From positions 107,753,406 through 107,817,405 of the forward strand of contig CM035807.1 in assembly GCA_020466095.1 (NCBI GenBank): a DNA stretch of 64,000 bases, written 5' to 3'. Position numbers and translations under genes: made by a program. The first letter of the stretch is position 1. The number at the start of each line of letters is the position of its first letter. The notes beneath the pieces were generated by a model, which ran no database searches, was not told the origin of the DNA, and was given only the letters and a program-made list of their open reading frames with translations. Positions 42,433 to 53,810 of the stretch are shown here, piece after piece. This DNA is from Chlorops oryzae. Lineage: Eukaryota; Arthropoda; Insecta; Diptera; Chloropidae.

Positions 42433-45400
42433 ATGCGAGTGCCCAATATAACACCAACAGCTGGATATGCTGCACCAACGCATTCAAAGTCATTCCTGAG
42501 CGAGCAATTCTATGCGGGATTGCAAGCAACAGCGGATCTTAATAAAAGTAATGGCAACATCGCATTAACCAATCAACATCTAAACTTCGAAAGCACCAGC
42601 AGTGACTTTCTCTCATCGGCGGATGAGTTCGTTAAGAGGGCACTATGTTCCTTGCCAACCTATGAATCTGAGAGCAATTTCGAATTCCTGAGGTCCTTAA
42701 ATGAAAATAAAAATGTCAATACGAACATAACGCAATCACCAGCCGAGCTTTTAAACATTCAAGACGAGCCAAGTCCATGTAATACGTACAGAAGTTTCAA
42801 GGATGCCTTCAACATAAATAAAACATTTTACGAGGAATGTTGCAAGAGCTTAAATACTCTGCACGTAAGTATAAAAGCTAAAAGCTTAATGGAAAACATA
42901 TTGTGAATATTATGTGTGGCAAATATTCAACGCATTCAAACATATGGCAGCAATTTTATTAATCTACTTCGATTGTAAGTGGGTTCATATGTCTGCATAT
43001 GTTGAATATTAGCCAGCCTTTAAAATATTTTGTGTGTCAACAAGATTCTCTGTTCCCGTAGGCTCAGCAGCTTGAAGATGATATTGATCCGATATCAGTT
43101 ATCAATACAACATATGGAGATGAAACCAACGTGATAGATTCGTCAATGTGTGATGATCAGGATAAAATCAAAATAAAAAGCGATAAAAAAGACGGACTCG
43201 GACGAGAATCTCCAAAACGACACAACAAGCAATACTGAATCGTTTGTGATACCTCATCATCAGACCAAGATCAATCCGCAGGAGGTAGAACCATTTGATG
43301 ATAACGACTACAATGACCAGACAATGATTGATCTATGTCAAGATCAAGACAATGAAGAAGTAAATGAAATTATCGATCGTGGTAAGTACTTATGAGATGA
43401 AGGCGAAATTAATCGTGGAACGAATTTATTAAAATTAATCTTTTTTTTTTTGAATTGAAAGCCTATTCAAGATCACCGACATCATCGAGTGTTTCCGATA
43501 ATACGCCCAAGCGCACATTTTCCTATTTCCCTCGTGGAATCATTAATCCAAATTATCCCGGGTTTCAACATTTGGCGCACACTTTATCTGAGCATTTCAT
43601 AACGGGAACATCGCAATCGGATTCATACGATAGCGATATGTCTGAATATGAGATGGAACTAAGTGCCGATAGCCTTGAGGATGTATCGGAGGCCGAAACG
43701 GAACATTTCAATACGAAATTGAATCAATACAATAATAATATTGAACAACAGGATTCTCGGTCAATCGCCTTTGAAAGCATGCATCCTGATGAGTTTTCGA
43801 ATACAGAACTGGAGGCCACGCAAAATAATATTTACGAGGCTACATAAATTACTCCGATAGTAATGGTGATGATAATTGCAATATAGACATCAGTGACTTA
43901 CCTATAAGTCTTAAGACCACATTGACATTATTGGAACCGGCGGATCACATTCCGACACCATGCGAAACGCCTGAACCCAGCGAACAGGCGACTGAGAATT
44001 TAGATGAAAGCCTTAAGTCGAAATTCGCTCGGTCTCAGCCTGACATCCTGCTGAAGGATGATTGTTTGCATGTGACCGAGCAATTCTTGAAAAAGGAAAA
44101 TAGACCCGATCTGCTGTATGGTGTTAGTCCACACCATGTTAGCGGAAAATTGAAGGCGCCGTGCCCAATACAAGAACCATCATTTGTGGCGATCAATCAA
44201 TCGCATGCTGTGTCAGAACCGCCGACGAAGGATGAAATTTCCTTGGGCGTAACGCCAGTCGATATCATTGGTGATTTCGGTCAGGAAGTAGAGCGAGAGT
44301 TTGGTCTCTTAGTTAGCGGCTATCGTCGACTGATGGATGGCACAATGGAAAGCAATAAGTGCGATGGAAATATCAGGAATGAATGCATATCGAAACACCC
44401 GGAGCATGTAAGCGAACAAAGTTAAAGTATTATTTATATTTTGATTTGAAAAATTTTATCCTTTCTATTGTGCAATATTTATTTGTTTATTTTTTTTTTT
44501 TAGCTTATTATTGATGCAGCACTCTCAAGTGCTAACGATGAAATCAATACAAATAAATATTTAATTGCCTTGAAACAATACGATGATGATGCAATGATGA
44601 AGATGATCTCAAGGATCTGGAAGAGACTTTTGCAAATCGAACCGCAGAGAATGAGAGCGACAATAGAACATGCGATTTCACTGAAGACAATAATGCTGTG
44701 GACTGGTGCCTTTCAACAGCAATTGACTCGGATGCTGGACAAGATGACCAACACAATAAAGCAATCGTATCAGAACTGGCTCTAAAAGAGAATCCTACAA
44801 ATTGTGTTAGTGATGAAATAAATTTGAATGAACCAAGTAAGGAAATTAGTCCCGGTGCAAGAAAGCCAAAATATCAAAAGGCTCCACACGATGAACGGCA
44901 ACTACCACCAGTTGCTATCGAGTATAAACGTTGCCAGCAAAGTCAGCGAAAAATTCGAATCTCATCGAATTACGACAAGAGCATGAAACCTCTGAAAAAG
45001 CAAAGCATCACGAATCGGCTATTGCACGGAAAGCGAAGTGCCTTCAACTCCGTCGAGCAAGGAAACAACAGCAATCGAAAGCTTGAGGAAGCCGAGATTC
45101 ATCAGTATCAACAGTTGATAAGTGATAAGGAACTTATATTGAGTAATAGTCGCTATGCTAAACTCTCATCGTGGGCACAATATTTAAAGAATTCGGTCAA
45201 GGATCGAAAGGACAGACAAAACTCAGTGGATCTTATATCGCCAAGTGCTTTAGGTGAGTGAAATCCCCTACTACCCCAATCGAGACAACGGGAGAGGGAT
45301 TAATATTTGAAAATTTATTGCAGAACTTTTTGATGCTTACAAAGTCGGAGCTGAGGTCGATCGAGAGACATTACAGAAGCATCTGAAAATGGCGAAGGAA

Positions 45401-45807
45401 ATTGAAAAAAAGGTAAGTGAGCTTTTAAATAATTTTTCGATTTACAGAGGGGTCCTTTTGTTGTTGAATTTCGTCCGTCCAGATTCAATGAAACATTCCA
45501 AAATGCTTTTCAGAACAAATTTATTATTTTTTTTTTTTTAATTTAAAATCAAAAATCGCTTTAACAATATTGGCCGCCAGGAGTATTTAATCAAGCATTT
45601 CCTGCATACTCACGAATATGAAAGAGAGTATAGATCGGCATGTAAAGTATGGCCACGCACATTCCACCTCCGAGGACCAAGGTCTCCAATGTTGATAATT
45701 TGTTTACGGTGGTCCGGCGACAACGGACTCGCCTCGACGCTGCACGAAATTCACATTTCTTAAACCAAATCTATTCGAATTTACAAGCAAACGTTGAACA
45801 CCCAATC
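42433..45807 (+). CDS. gene A: large acidic Ser/Asn-rich protein, unrecognised (spliced)
   Basis: Coding exons are 42433-42864 (starts MRVPNITPTAGYAAPTHSKS), 43062-43381, 43462-44407, 44504-45253, 45324-45412 and 45581-45807, with GT-AG junctions whose phases agree. Four 1-bp problems break the frame: an extra A in 43185-43190, and missing C near 43840, 44592 and 45652. With them allowed for, the protein is about 920 aa. It is acidic and low-complexity (SDMSEYEMELSADSLEDVSE), with a more conserved-looking motif IINPNYPGFQHLAHTLSEHF and a basic C-terminal part (VVRRQRTRLDAARNSHFLNQ). Start: TGA lies in frame just upstream of the ATG. The 3' end is uncertain: read-through stops at 45871-45873, or splicing to 45998 gives TAS and a stop at 46007-46009. 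No family recognised. Confidence 0.7.
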
Positions 45808-45997
45808 GTAAGGACATTTTATGTCTTCGTATGGCAACAACAATTCAAAAAAAGAGAAATTCTTTTCGTTTAAATAATTTCGCTTTAAAATCGTATGGAT
45901 GAATTTCAGTCTAATATTTTTTTTTTTTATTAGTTGAAAAATATTTTGAGGTCTTTTTTAAATATGTTTACGCCTGCTGAGATCCTTTTTTTTTTAG

Positions 45998-46009
45998 ACT
46001 GCTAGTTGA
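45998..46009 (+). CDS. candidate last exon of gene A
   Basis: A strong pyrimidine tract plus TTTTTAG precedes ACTGCTAGTTGA, which in phase 0 after ATC at 45807 adds three residues and a stop. Supported only by the acceptor and phase. Confidence 0.3.
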   Translation, partial: TAS

Positions 46010-46279
46010 AGGATTTAATTCAGTCACTTTTCAAATCGAAGCTTCTCTCAATGGTTTCCAATAGCGCAGAAATTCCTGCAAATATTCAAAAAATTCAAAC
46101 ATATGGGAACAAATTCGATTGTAACTGGTTTCATACGTCTCCATATGTTGAATACAATCGATTGCGCTTTTAATTGTAACTGCGTCCATATGTTAGCATG
46201 TGTTGAATATTTGCAGCGTTGGAATGTATGAATTTAATTACTAACGAAGTGAAATTAAATTATATTAGCCTTGATCCAT

Positions 46280-46459
46280 AGGTTGGTTGGTTAGTGTGAC
46301 TCCACCAAGGGTGATACACTTAATCCTCACATGGGTCTGTTGTGAAACCACGAAAAATGGGAGACCAAAGAAGAAAAAAAACAGAAAAAACAAAACCAAA
46401 CAACTACTAACATGCACGAACGAGCTGGGAGTTGAGCCCAGAGCCTCTCGCACCGCAGA
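46280..46459 (-). mobile_element. tRNA-like SINE, 5'-truncated, with 10-bp target duplication
   Basis: On the minus strand it begins in the B-box region (GCGAGAGGCTCTGGGCTCAACTCCCAGCTCG) and ends CACTAACCAACCAACC. Flanking direct repeats CTTGATCCAT lie at 46270-46279 and 46460-46469. The A-box half is missing. Same family as 26799-27013. Confidence 0.78.
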
Positions 46460-46519
46460 CTTGATCCATTAGTTCTCTGAAATATTCGATTATAAATGTA
46501 TGTGAAAATTTTCGCACTC

Positions 46520-46945
46520 AATCGCTCTCTTTGGGTAAGAAGAAATTTGGAGAGTTTGGGACCAAAAACCCAAAAAATCCGAAAAATTCATGACGTCCGA
46601 TTTCGATGAAAATTTATATATAACTAAAACTTTTTCAAAAAACTGATTACAACTAGTCTACTTTGGGACTAGTCCCAAACTGGTCCAAAAAGGACTAGTT
46701 GTAATCAGTTTTTTGAAAAAGTTTTCGTGCCAAAATTCTTAGAATTTTTCACATATTCTAGTATATATAATTTTCATCAAAATCGGACGTCATGAATATT
46801 TCGATTTTTTGGGTTTTTGGTCCCAAAACTCTCTTAACTTCATCTTGTCCCCCAAATTTTTTTCGGTTAATGTCTTATAATTGCTCAATATACCACTGTG
46901 ATAAATATGAGCGCTACCAAAGCACCCTTTCTCTCGCTACGCCCT
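46520..46945. mobile_element. foldback hAT-like MITE, copy B (left end truncated)
   Basis: Large hairpin: AAAAATCCGAAAAATTCATGACGTCCGATTTCGATG at 46579 is inverted at about 46775-46805, and GATTACAACTAGTC...GACTAGTTGTAATC forms the inner fold. The right part (ATATACCACTGTGATAAATATGAGCGC...) matches the right arm of the element at 58995-59535; the corresponding left end is absent. Confidence 0.7.
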
Positions 46946-47917
46946 TGATAGAAGCCGTCGAAAGGGCGTTTTGAAAACTCCTTCGATTCAGAGTAAATCC
47001 TTTTTCTAATGTCCAGGGGAAAATTTTCTGGATTAAATATTTTAATCGACGATTAAAAAATGTTTGCACTCAACCTTCCAAATGACAATCAGAATCGCTG
47101 TTAAAAATTTGAAACATGAAGAAACTTGAAGCAAAAACAATTTGGGTGGAGAAATTATTTGAACTCCTAACGGGATACACGATCGATCAAAGATTCGCTT
47201 TTGAATAGCGTTTTAAAGCTTCGATTGAAATCCAATGGTTCTATTCCAAACCGTTACTTTCGAATGTTCTCATCGGAGAACATGTTGCGCCAAGCAAACC
47301 TACCTACATATGTATATTCATGCGTACAAGCCAAGAGAGGTTAAAATAATTTTGCTTAGTAATCGTCCGAAATAACACAAATAAACTCAATCATTATTAT
47401 TTCTTGCTCACCTGCGGCTTTGTTTCTGCGAATACGTATGAAGACAAGTGCGCATAAACACACGAACAATGCGAAAAAAGTGTACTAAATCGCATGGAAT
47501 CGAATTAGTGTTATACACTTCGCTTGCAACATTTGAAGCCAACGACAATAGCAACAACACCGCGCTGGCACTTTCATCTGTAATAAGCAAAATAAGCGAG
47601 TAAATAATTAGCCAACCAAGCGAATCGCAATCACACAGCTCCACATGGAGCTCCACTGATGGAGTTAGCAAAGCACGATTGCGGTTACACCGTTTTTAGT
47701 CTGTATTTTAAGCTTAGTGCACGAGCTTCGTATGAAAAAGCTTCGCATCTCAAAGACAAGGTCGATCGAGTGAAGTGTGACTCATAAAATCAAAAAATGT
47801 TTCTCTTGTAAATAACATACATACATACGTACATATATTACGCAATTTGAAACAAAGAATATCACACATATATGTATTTAAAAAATTTTATAATCAAATT
47901 GAGATTGAATTCTCGCC

Positions 47918-48118
47918 ATGGATTTCATTGAAAACGTTAACGAGGAGCTCTGCGATCTCTCCCTGAGCGCTCTGCCCCAAAGACGACATTATAAAAAAGA
48001 TTCGCGATTCGTTTTTGACTTATATACTTTGTGCTACGATGAAAACGAGAGCGTGGACACCGTTGAACTGTTTACGTCGATCGTCAATAATACCGCGGCC
48101 GATAATTGGTCCGAAAAG
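47918..48118 (+). CDS. Schip1: Schip1 candidate first coding exon
   Basis: 67 codons in phase 0 with donor GTATGA. Encodes MDFIENVNEELCDLSLSALP..., then DSRFVFDLYTLCYDENESVD and TAADNWSEK. Acidic, not a recognised domain. Joining it to the next exon is inferred from position and orientation; it could be a separate small gene. Confidence 0.6.
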
Positions 48119-51100
48119 GTATGAGGGCTCTTTTTGTTTGTTGTTGTTGCTGTTCTCGCATTGAAATATGTGTCGAGGAATCATTTAGGGTTGATAAATT
48201 TTTCAAAATATGTAGCTATGTAAATAGATCAGATATGACTATGGCGCTATTCTGGCGGAAGAACATTTTGAACATGAAAAATACGGACCTTTTAAGCATA
48301 ATGGCTGGGCTACAAAAGCGCAGAAATTTACTGCAAATAAGTATTCAAAGCACATAGAAATGTTTTATAAGTTATACAATGATAAGTGCAGTTAATCACA
48401 ATTGCTTCCATATGTTTTCCGTACAGAAATTCTTGTACTATTGGAAACTAGCTCAATAGGCGCAAGTGCAGCTCATTCAAAAGAGATTTAACTTCCTTTA
48501 GGAAATTCTGATAATCAGTGAATGTCCTCTGGGAAAGAAATCACTACTTAGGTTAATTTTAATCCATTTTGGACCGGCTGTTTGATTTTACATTTGATTT
48601 TTCGAATTTTTTAAATTTGTTTTGCATTAATTTTTTATTTTTTATATTTTTTAATTTTTTTATGAAAATATTTTTATTAATTGAATAATTTTTTTAAAAT
48701 TTTTGATTGTTGATTCATTATTTTACTTTATCAATTACAAATTTCCGATTCGGCATAATTATTATGATAAAAAGTTTTTACCTGTGGGAAGTTCGATCAT
48801 TTTATGTTCGACACCTCAAAGAACACAATTAAGGGTGTTATAGTCAGGCGAACCTGACAATACAATACCCGACACAGACATGTATGTATGTTGAATATGC
48901 CCCAAGACTGCAACAATAAAGATATGGTATTTTGGAGATTTTTAAGGCCATTAGGGCCCCATATTCCGGCATTTTAAAATTTTTCTTTTTATGAAAACCA
49001 CCCTATAGCCACGCCCACTTTTTCAATTTTAGAAAATTTAATCGGAGGCTTAAATATAAGCTTAAGTTCTAAATTTCATTGATATATTCGAAAAAGTCCG
49101 ATTTTGGGGCAGCTTTTGAGATTTTTGTGCAGACCCTAGCACTGGAGGTACCCTTAATAATGGGCCAAGCTTGAAAATTTTTGTAGAGGATGTTTATGGC
49201 TACAGAGGAAGCATACATGCCAACTTTCGTTCAAGTCCTATTTGAATTTTAGGTGTGGGAGACAATTTTCATAAAACGCCCTTCTGTCACGCCCATTTTT
49301 CTAATTCTCGGAAATTACAGTAACCCTAAATATCTCAAATCAAATTATCGAAATACTTAACAAATTAAGTAATTAGAGCGTTTTCGTGATTTCATACAGA
49401 CCCTATGTTCTGAAATTACGAAAACGTTCATAATTTACGTTCTTAGCTATGTGAACATGCATAAAATTTCAAATATCATAATTTTCATAGAAAATTATAC
49501 TGAAGAATTAATGGCTTATGATGCAGTTTCCTGTGACATAACAGTCCTAAAAATATATTTTGGTTCATAATCTCATGGTTCTGGTTGTTACATCAGCAAC
49601 CGCCAAACGCATTACCCCGAAAGAGGTGTTGGCGTCAAAAAATAATGACTAAGCTTCTTGCCTAAATGAACGGTATACAGATCAGACATGAGGACATGCT
49701 TAAGATCAATCTGCCAAGTGGTTGACGTATTTTCATATATAATTTGTTGGTCATACAACACACATGCATCATTGGTTGCGTGGACACACAACCACAAACA
49801 CAAAACTTTCGATATCAGAGTGTGTTGGCTTTAAGAAAAAAAGTGGTAGTCATCTTACTAATATGAACAGGTCACACACTCATCCAGACATCGAGCGAGT
49901 GGAATTGAATGCACAGCTGAAACGACTACACAATCTGACTTGCAAGTGGAATTGTACAGTATTTTTTGGTAGGCCATAGGAAGTAATCGATTGTGCTAAA
50001 AGTCAACAACAGTGAATTTTCATACGATTTGTTGACGTTTGGAATCATAATCAAACATTGAAGTTTCAATCAGACAATTGCAATATCTTGTAAGATCAAA
50101 ATGATGATTGTGTGTGATTCTTCCCTTATCAAGATTCTGAGTTGAGGTACTACACTTCATCCGAGCCATGTAGCGTAGGGAGTTTCGAATTGAATAGTCT
50201 ACAGGCCATTGCAAAACACCCATGCTATGACTTGCAATGGAATTTACAATTATTGAGTATGTCAGTCGGTAGGCAATCATAGCCGAGTAATCCTGATTGT
50301 GCTAAAAATTGTTCTTAAAATTCCAGTGAATTTTCAAACGATCAGAAATGTTTGATCAGTTTGTTTTGAATATTAATAAATTCATTGGAAGTTTCAATGG
50401 CAGACAATTTCGCAGATATCGACGTTGTGCTCAATCAATGGATGATTGTGTAGATGGCATGTTTCCGCGTGTTTATAAAGGATCATCATGCAATGTCTTT
50501 GAGTTAACTCACTTCGATAGGAGCCACATTGATGCTGAGCATCTTTTCGATGTTGTGGAGAAGTTCTTGCGAGTGACCGATTTGAATGTTGATGAAAGCA
50601 AACGTTATGGCGTATGTTAAAGGAATTCCTTGTAATTCGATTTTAAGAGCCATAGCTATAATAATGAAAAATTGGAATTGAAAAGAATTTCCTTCTAATT
50701 TTCGAATATCCTTTTTCAGAGACGAAGTGATCGTGAGGAGATTCGACGCCGTCTGGCTATGGGCGATGAAGAAAATGCAAACAACACAACTGAGCGACAA
50801 TCGCAAAAGCCGAATATAAAATCTTCACTAAAAAATGGTAAGAATAAAGGGCTTAAAACCTTATTTTAAACAGAAAGGTTTTATGTTTTCGATGTGACGA
50901 ACTGTTATACTCCATATTGATGTATATGCATGATCGAAAATATATATACAGGGGTGTCACAGAATCCGATAGCTGTCGGAATCGGAATTAAAACCGATCG
51001 AAATTTCATACAAAATTTGTCGTTTTTGATTTTGAATCGGAACCATTATCGGTTCTTAGTTGCAAAGAACCCTATTTTATCCGTCTGTCTATCAAATATA

Positions 51101-52138
51101 TAAGAAAAATCGGTCGACTAAAATTCCAATTCCGACAGCTATCGGATTGTATGACAATCCTGATAGCATTGATATAAAAAACGATTATTTTCAAATGAAA
51201 TGATGCATTGAATTCTTGTCATCTAATAGAATTTTATAATGTATCTCGAATGAATGATGTCTCATCGGATACAGAAAGCCATAGTTCGGACTCCGAGACG
51301 TGTCCAAAATTATCACAAAACCGACAACAGTCCAGTCTAGGACCCATAAGCACATCAATAAACGACCATAATACCAATCATCCATATCATGGAAGACCAT
51401 TATCTATAAGCTGTACAAACAAACAATTTCAACAACAACAACAACATCAGGGCCAACAATACGAACAACAACAACAACAACAAAAGGAGAAAGAACGAAA
51501 ATTGCAACAACAACAACAAAAGAAACAGCAAAGGGAACTACTACCGATTACCGATGAAGATAAAGAATGTGATTTCTTCACGAAACAAGCCCGTCTACAA
51601 ATCGAGGCACGCATGGCACTGGCTCAAGCTAAAGAAATGGCCCACATGCATATGGAAGTAAGGCTTTATTATTTTTCCCCTCCTACATATAAATAATTTT
51701 TTTTTTTCTTTTCTTTCGAACCAAAGTTCGAGCGTCAAAATCGGCGTATGTCCCCGATAACGGGCATCATTCGGAGTTCTTTGGAGCAAATTGGTGTACA
51801 GATGACCATGGACAAGCGACGAGTATCACGGCAATTGCTCACCGATATGAATATAGCACAGCTGCAGATTCTAGTCAATAGTCTGCATACACATATCGAA
51901 GATCTCAATGAGTCGCTCGTGCAATTCTTGATGGAGCGTGACGATTTACACGTCGGTCAGGATGCCATGTTGGCGGACATTGAGGAACTTACGCGATTTA
52001 TGTGAGTGCATTTATTGAGTATTTACTGCTCCTTCTATTATATAATTATTATTATTATTTTTTTTTTTTTGCAGCGGTGCACAGGAACACTTGACACATC
52101 AGCATAAGAAAACAACAAAATGCAATCGATCGAAGTAA
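47918..52138 (+). CDS. Schip1: Schwannomin-interacting protein 1 homologue (spliced)
   Basis: The C-terminal coding exons (51727-52001 and 52075-52138) encode the SCHIP-1 domain: a coiled coil containing QIGVQMTMDKRRVSRQLLTD, MNIAQLQILVNSLHTHIEDL and QDAMLADIEELTRFI, a close match to the family. In flies Schip1 links Expanded/Merlin to Tao-1 in Hippo signalling. Upstream exons are 51230-51657 (Ser/Asp-rich, then poly-Gln from CAA/CAG runs), 50720-50837, 50348-50611 and 47918-48118 (MDFIENVNEELCDLSLSALP..., Kozak-like GCCATGG). The junction between 48118 and the 50348 exon is uncertain: the obvious acceptor TTCCAG before 50329 would give TGA, so the second part may use its own ATG at 50348 or an acceptor at about 50359. 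AATAAA follows at 52187. Confidence 0.85.
48119..50347 (+). other. Schip1 intron or intergenic stretch
   Basis: 2.2 kb without another supported gene. Holds a copy of the CATATG palindromic repeat (about 48300-48450), AT-only sequence (48590-48720), the second copy of the GGGTGTTATAGTCAGG repeat (48831-49400) and a diverged duplication of about 190 bp (about 49840-50030 versus 50160-50343). Confidence 0.65.
48831..49400. repeat. dispersed repeat with GGGTGTTATAGTCAGG head, copy 2
   Basis: AAGGGTGTTATAGTCAGGCGAACCTGACAATA..., CCACGCCCACTTTTTCAATT, TAATCGGAGGCTTAAATATA and ACTGGAGGTACCCTTAATAATGG, in the same order as 40028-40790. Confidence 0.7.
50348..50611 (+). CDS. Schip1: Schip1 coding exon
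   Basis: 88 codons from ATG to the GTATGT donor at 50612, phase 0 at its end. Encodes MFDQFVLNINKFIGSFNGRQ... to VTDLNVDESKRYG. An in-frame TGA lies 21 nt before the ATG, so either this ATG initiates a shorter isoform or splicing enters at GATCAG|TTT (about 50359). Confidence 0.7.
50720..50837 (+). CDS. Schip1: Schip1 coding exon
   Basis: 118 nt, phase 0 to 1, acceptor TTTTTCAG, donor GTAAGA. Encodes RRSDREEIRRRLAMGDEENA... to KSSLKN, a charged segment. Confidence 0.8.
50949..51162. mobile_element. MITE with CAGGGGTGTCACAG inverted termini, copy 2
   Basis: The left end CAGGGGTGTCACAGAATCCG and ATAGCTGTCGGAATCGG is inverted at the right end (CCAATTCCGACAGCTATCGGATTGTATGACAATCCTG). It lies in a Schip1 intron. 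Better preserved on the left than copy 1 at 1844-2066, which is better on the right. Confidence 0.78.
51230..51657 (+). CDS. Schip1: Schip1 coding exon with poly-Gln
   Basis: 428 nt, phase 1 to 0. Encodes (E)FYNVSRMNDVSSDTESHSS then a Ser-rich part, two glutamine runs from CAA repeats (about 51426-51540), an acidic KECDFF and a helical ARLQIEARMALAQAKEMAHM. Confidence 0.83.
51727..52001 (+). CDS. Schip1: Schip1 coding exon, SCHIP-1 coiled-coil domain
   Basis: 275 nt, phase 0 to 2. Contains nearly all of the diagnostic domain; strong heptad character (LLTDMNIAQLQILVNSLHTH). Confidence 0.92.
52075..52138 (+). CDS. Schip1: Schip1 terminal exon
   Basis: 64 nt; completes an Ile codon, adds GAQEHLTHQHKKTTKCNRSK and a TAA. 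Acceptor preceded by a long T-run. AATAAA at 52187-52192. Confidence 0.88.
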
Positions 52139-52899
52139 ACCGCGAATTTACTACCGCACTATTATTAAAGTATTCGAGAATCACATAATAAATGTAATAT
52201 ATTTCAATGCATTTCTAAAAAAAAAAAATTACTCTATTTCTGAAGTTGAAGAATTACATTAAAAACCAAAAAACGCGAGCAAAATAAAAATTTATCTTCT
52301 TAAAATTAAATAAAAAGTTACTGCTTTAATCGCATATTAAAACTACATATGTTCGAGCCATTTGTAAATTCTTTGCATTCAAAACGTCCTTCATTCAATC
52401 GTCGTTTTTCATTCTACCCCACGTCCCCACATAACCCCATGATTCGCTTTATTAGTAATAAAATTCTGTAGTGCACAATATTCACATGCCTTTTTTTTCC
52501 AAAAAGAAATAAAAAAACTAATAAAAAGCTTCTAAAAAAGAGTGACTTGATCCTCAGAATTGAATTTAATTGAATTGAATTTAATTTTTATTTCATTTAA
52601 AAAGATAGTGTTTGAAATTTAGGTACAATATTGATGTTCTGTAGCTGCAAAACATCACGAAAGAAAAATATAAATAATAGGTAGGGAAAAATGGTCGAAT
52701 TCTGGCACCTTAAGAAATTTTGCTATAAATTCAAAACGCTGATACTCAAGATACAATCTTAACCTGCCATTAGCAAGAGAATATCATTACCTTTGTTTTT
52801 GCAATATAAAATTTTCATAAAGAGCGTACTAAATATAGATTATTTTAGAAAAATTCAGTATCCTCAATTTTGAAGGTTTGAAAACACAGGTATACAAGG

Positions 52900-53810
52900 T
52901 TTTGGACCAGAGAAACTGGATAGCGACCCTATAGGAATTTTTCGTGCTGATTCCGAATCTGGTACCCGTTTTTCTCTATAAAAACACCAATAAAAACACC
53001 TTCTTAAAACTAGCGACGAACAAGGAGAGCGCATTCACCAGGACCTACAGAGGATTGAAAAAAATTATAAGGGCTTTTGGGATGAAGGAATGTTGAGTGA
53101 CTATTTGCTGGTCCCTTATACGCGAAACAGATAGTAAACAATACAAAAGGCTCAGTTCAAATTCTGTTCATTTTTAAAGTTTAAATTGGTTTTAGCTTTA
53201 AAGATAGGTTTAAAATAGAATTTAAGTTTTATGTTTTTTAAGCCAGTTTTACCAACATACACAATTCGAACTGAAATATACATATGAACGAGCGAAGAAT
53301 ATACCAAAAAATAAAAATTCGTTTTTGTCATTTTCAGCGAAAATCCTCATAAAATTAGAACGACGCAACGGATTTTTTTTGTTTTAGGCTCAAAACTTTT
53401 TCAATTGATTGTTCTTTCATTCAAAGTATTAAGACCTGGAATACCACCCTTGGTTCGGAAATTATAACCATTTGAATTTCAAGTTTTTAAACAAAATCGC
53501 TAAAAATTGGAAATCAGCATCGCGTTTTTTGCCCTATAGCTTCCAAGTTACTGAATCAATTCCAAATTTGTGTATAAAGGATATGTTGCGTTGTCATTCC
53601 TCTTTCATATGAGTACCAAAAACTTTGAAATCGGTTAAGGTATATAGGGTCTACGACCTCATTATTGACATAGACTAAAGGTAAAAATGTCAAAAACCGT
53701 TATTTAACGATTTCTCAAAAACTTGACGTGATAGAGAAAAACGGGTACCAGATTCGGAATTAGCACGAAAAATTCCTATAGGGTCGCTATCCAGTTTTTC
53801 TGGTCCAAAA
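52900..53810. mobile_element. foldback element with 79-bp arms
   Basis: TTTTGGACCAGAGAAACTGG and following bases through GATAGCGACCCTATAGGAATTTTTCG to ACCCGTTTTTCTCTA (52900-52978) recur inverted at 53732-53810 with few mismatches. The 750-bp interior has no coding frame of note. Confidence 0.72.

Larger units (their letters stand above)
45808..47917. other. region between gene A and Schip1
   Basis: 2.1 kb without a supported gene. It contains a copy of the ATTCAA...CATATG palindromic repeat (about 46050-46220), a minus-strand SINE (46280-46459), a foldback copy (about 46520-46945) and the Schip1 upstream region with a (TACA)n tract near 47815. Confidence 0.7.

Noticed and set aside
46792..46974. 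60-codon frame as a gene between gene A and Schip1
   Set aside because: Lies inside the right arm of a foldback MITE that recurs at 59390-59535.
51426..51540. CAA array as a noncoding microsatellite
   Set aside because: It lies in frame inside a Schip1 exon and is translated as glutamine runs.
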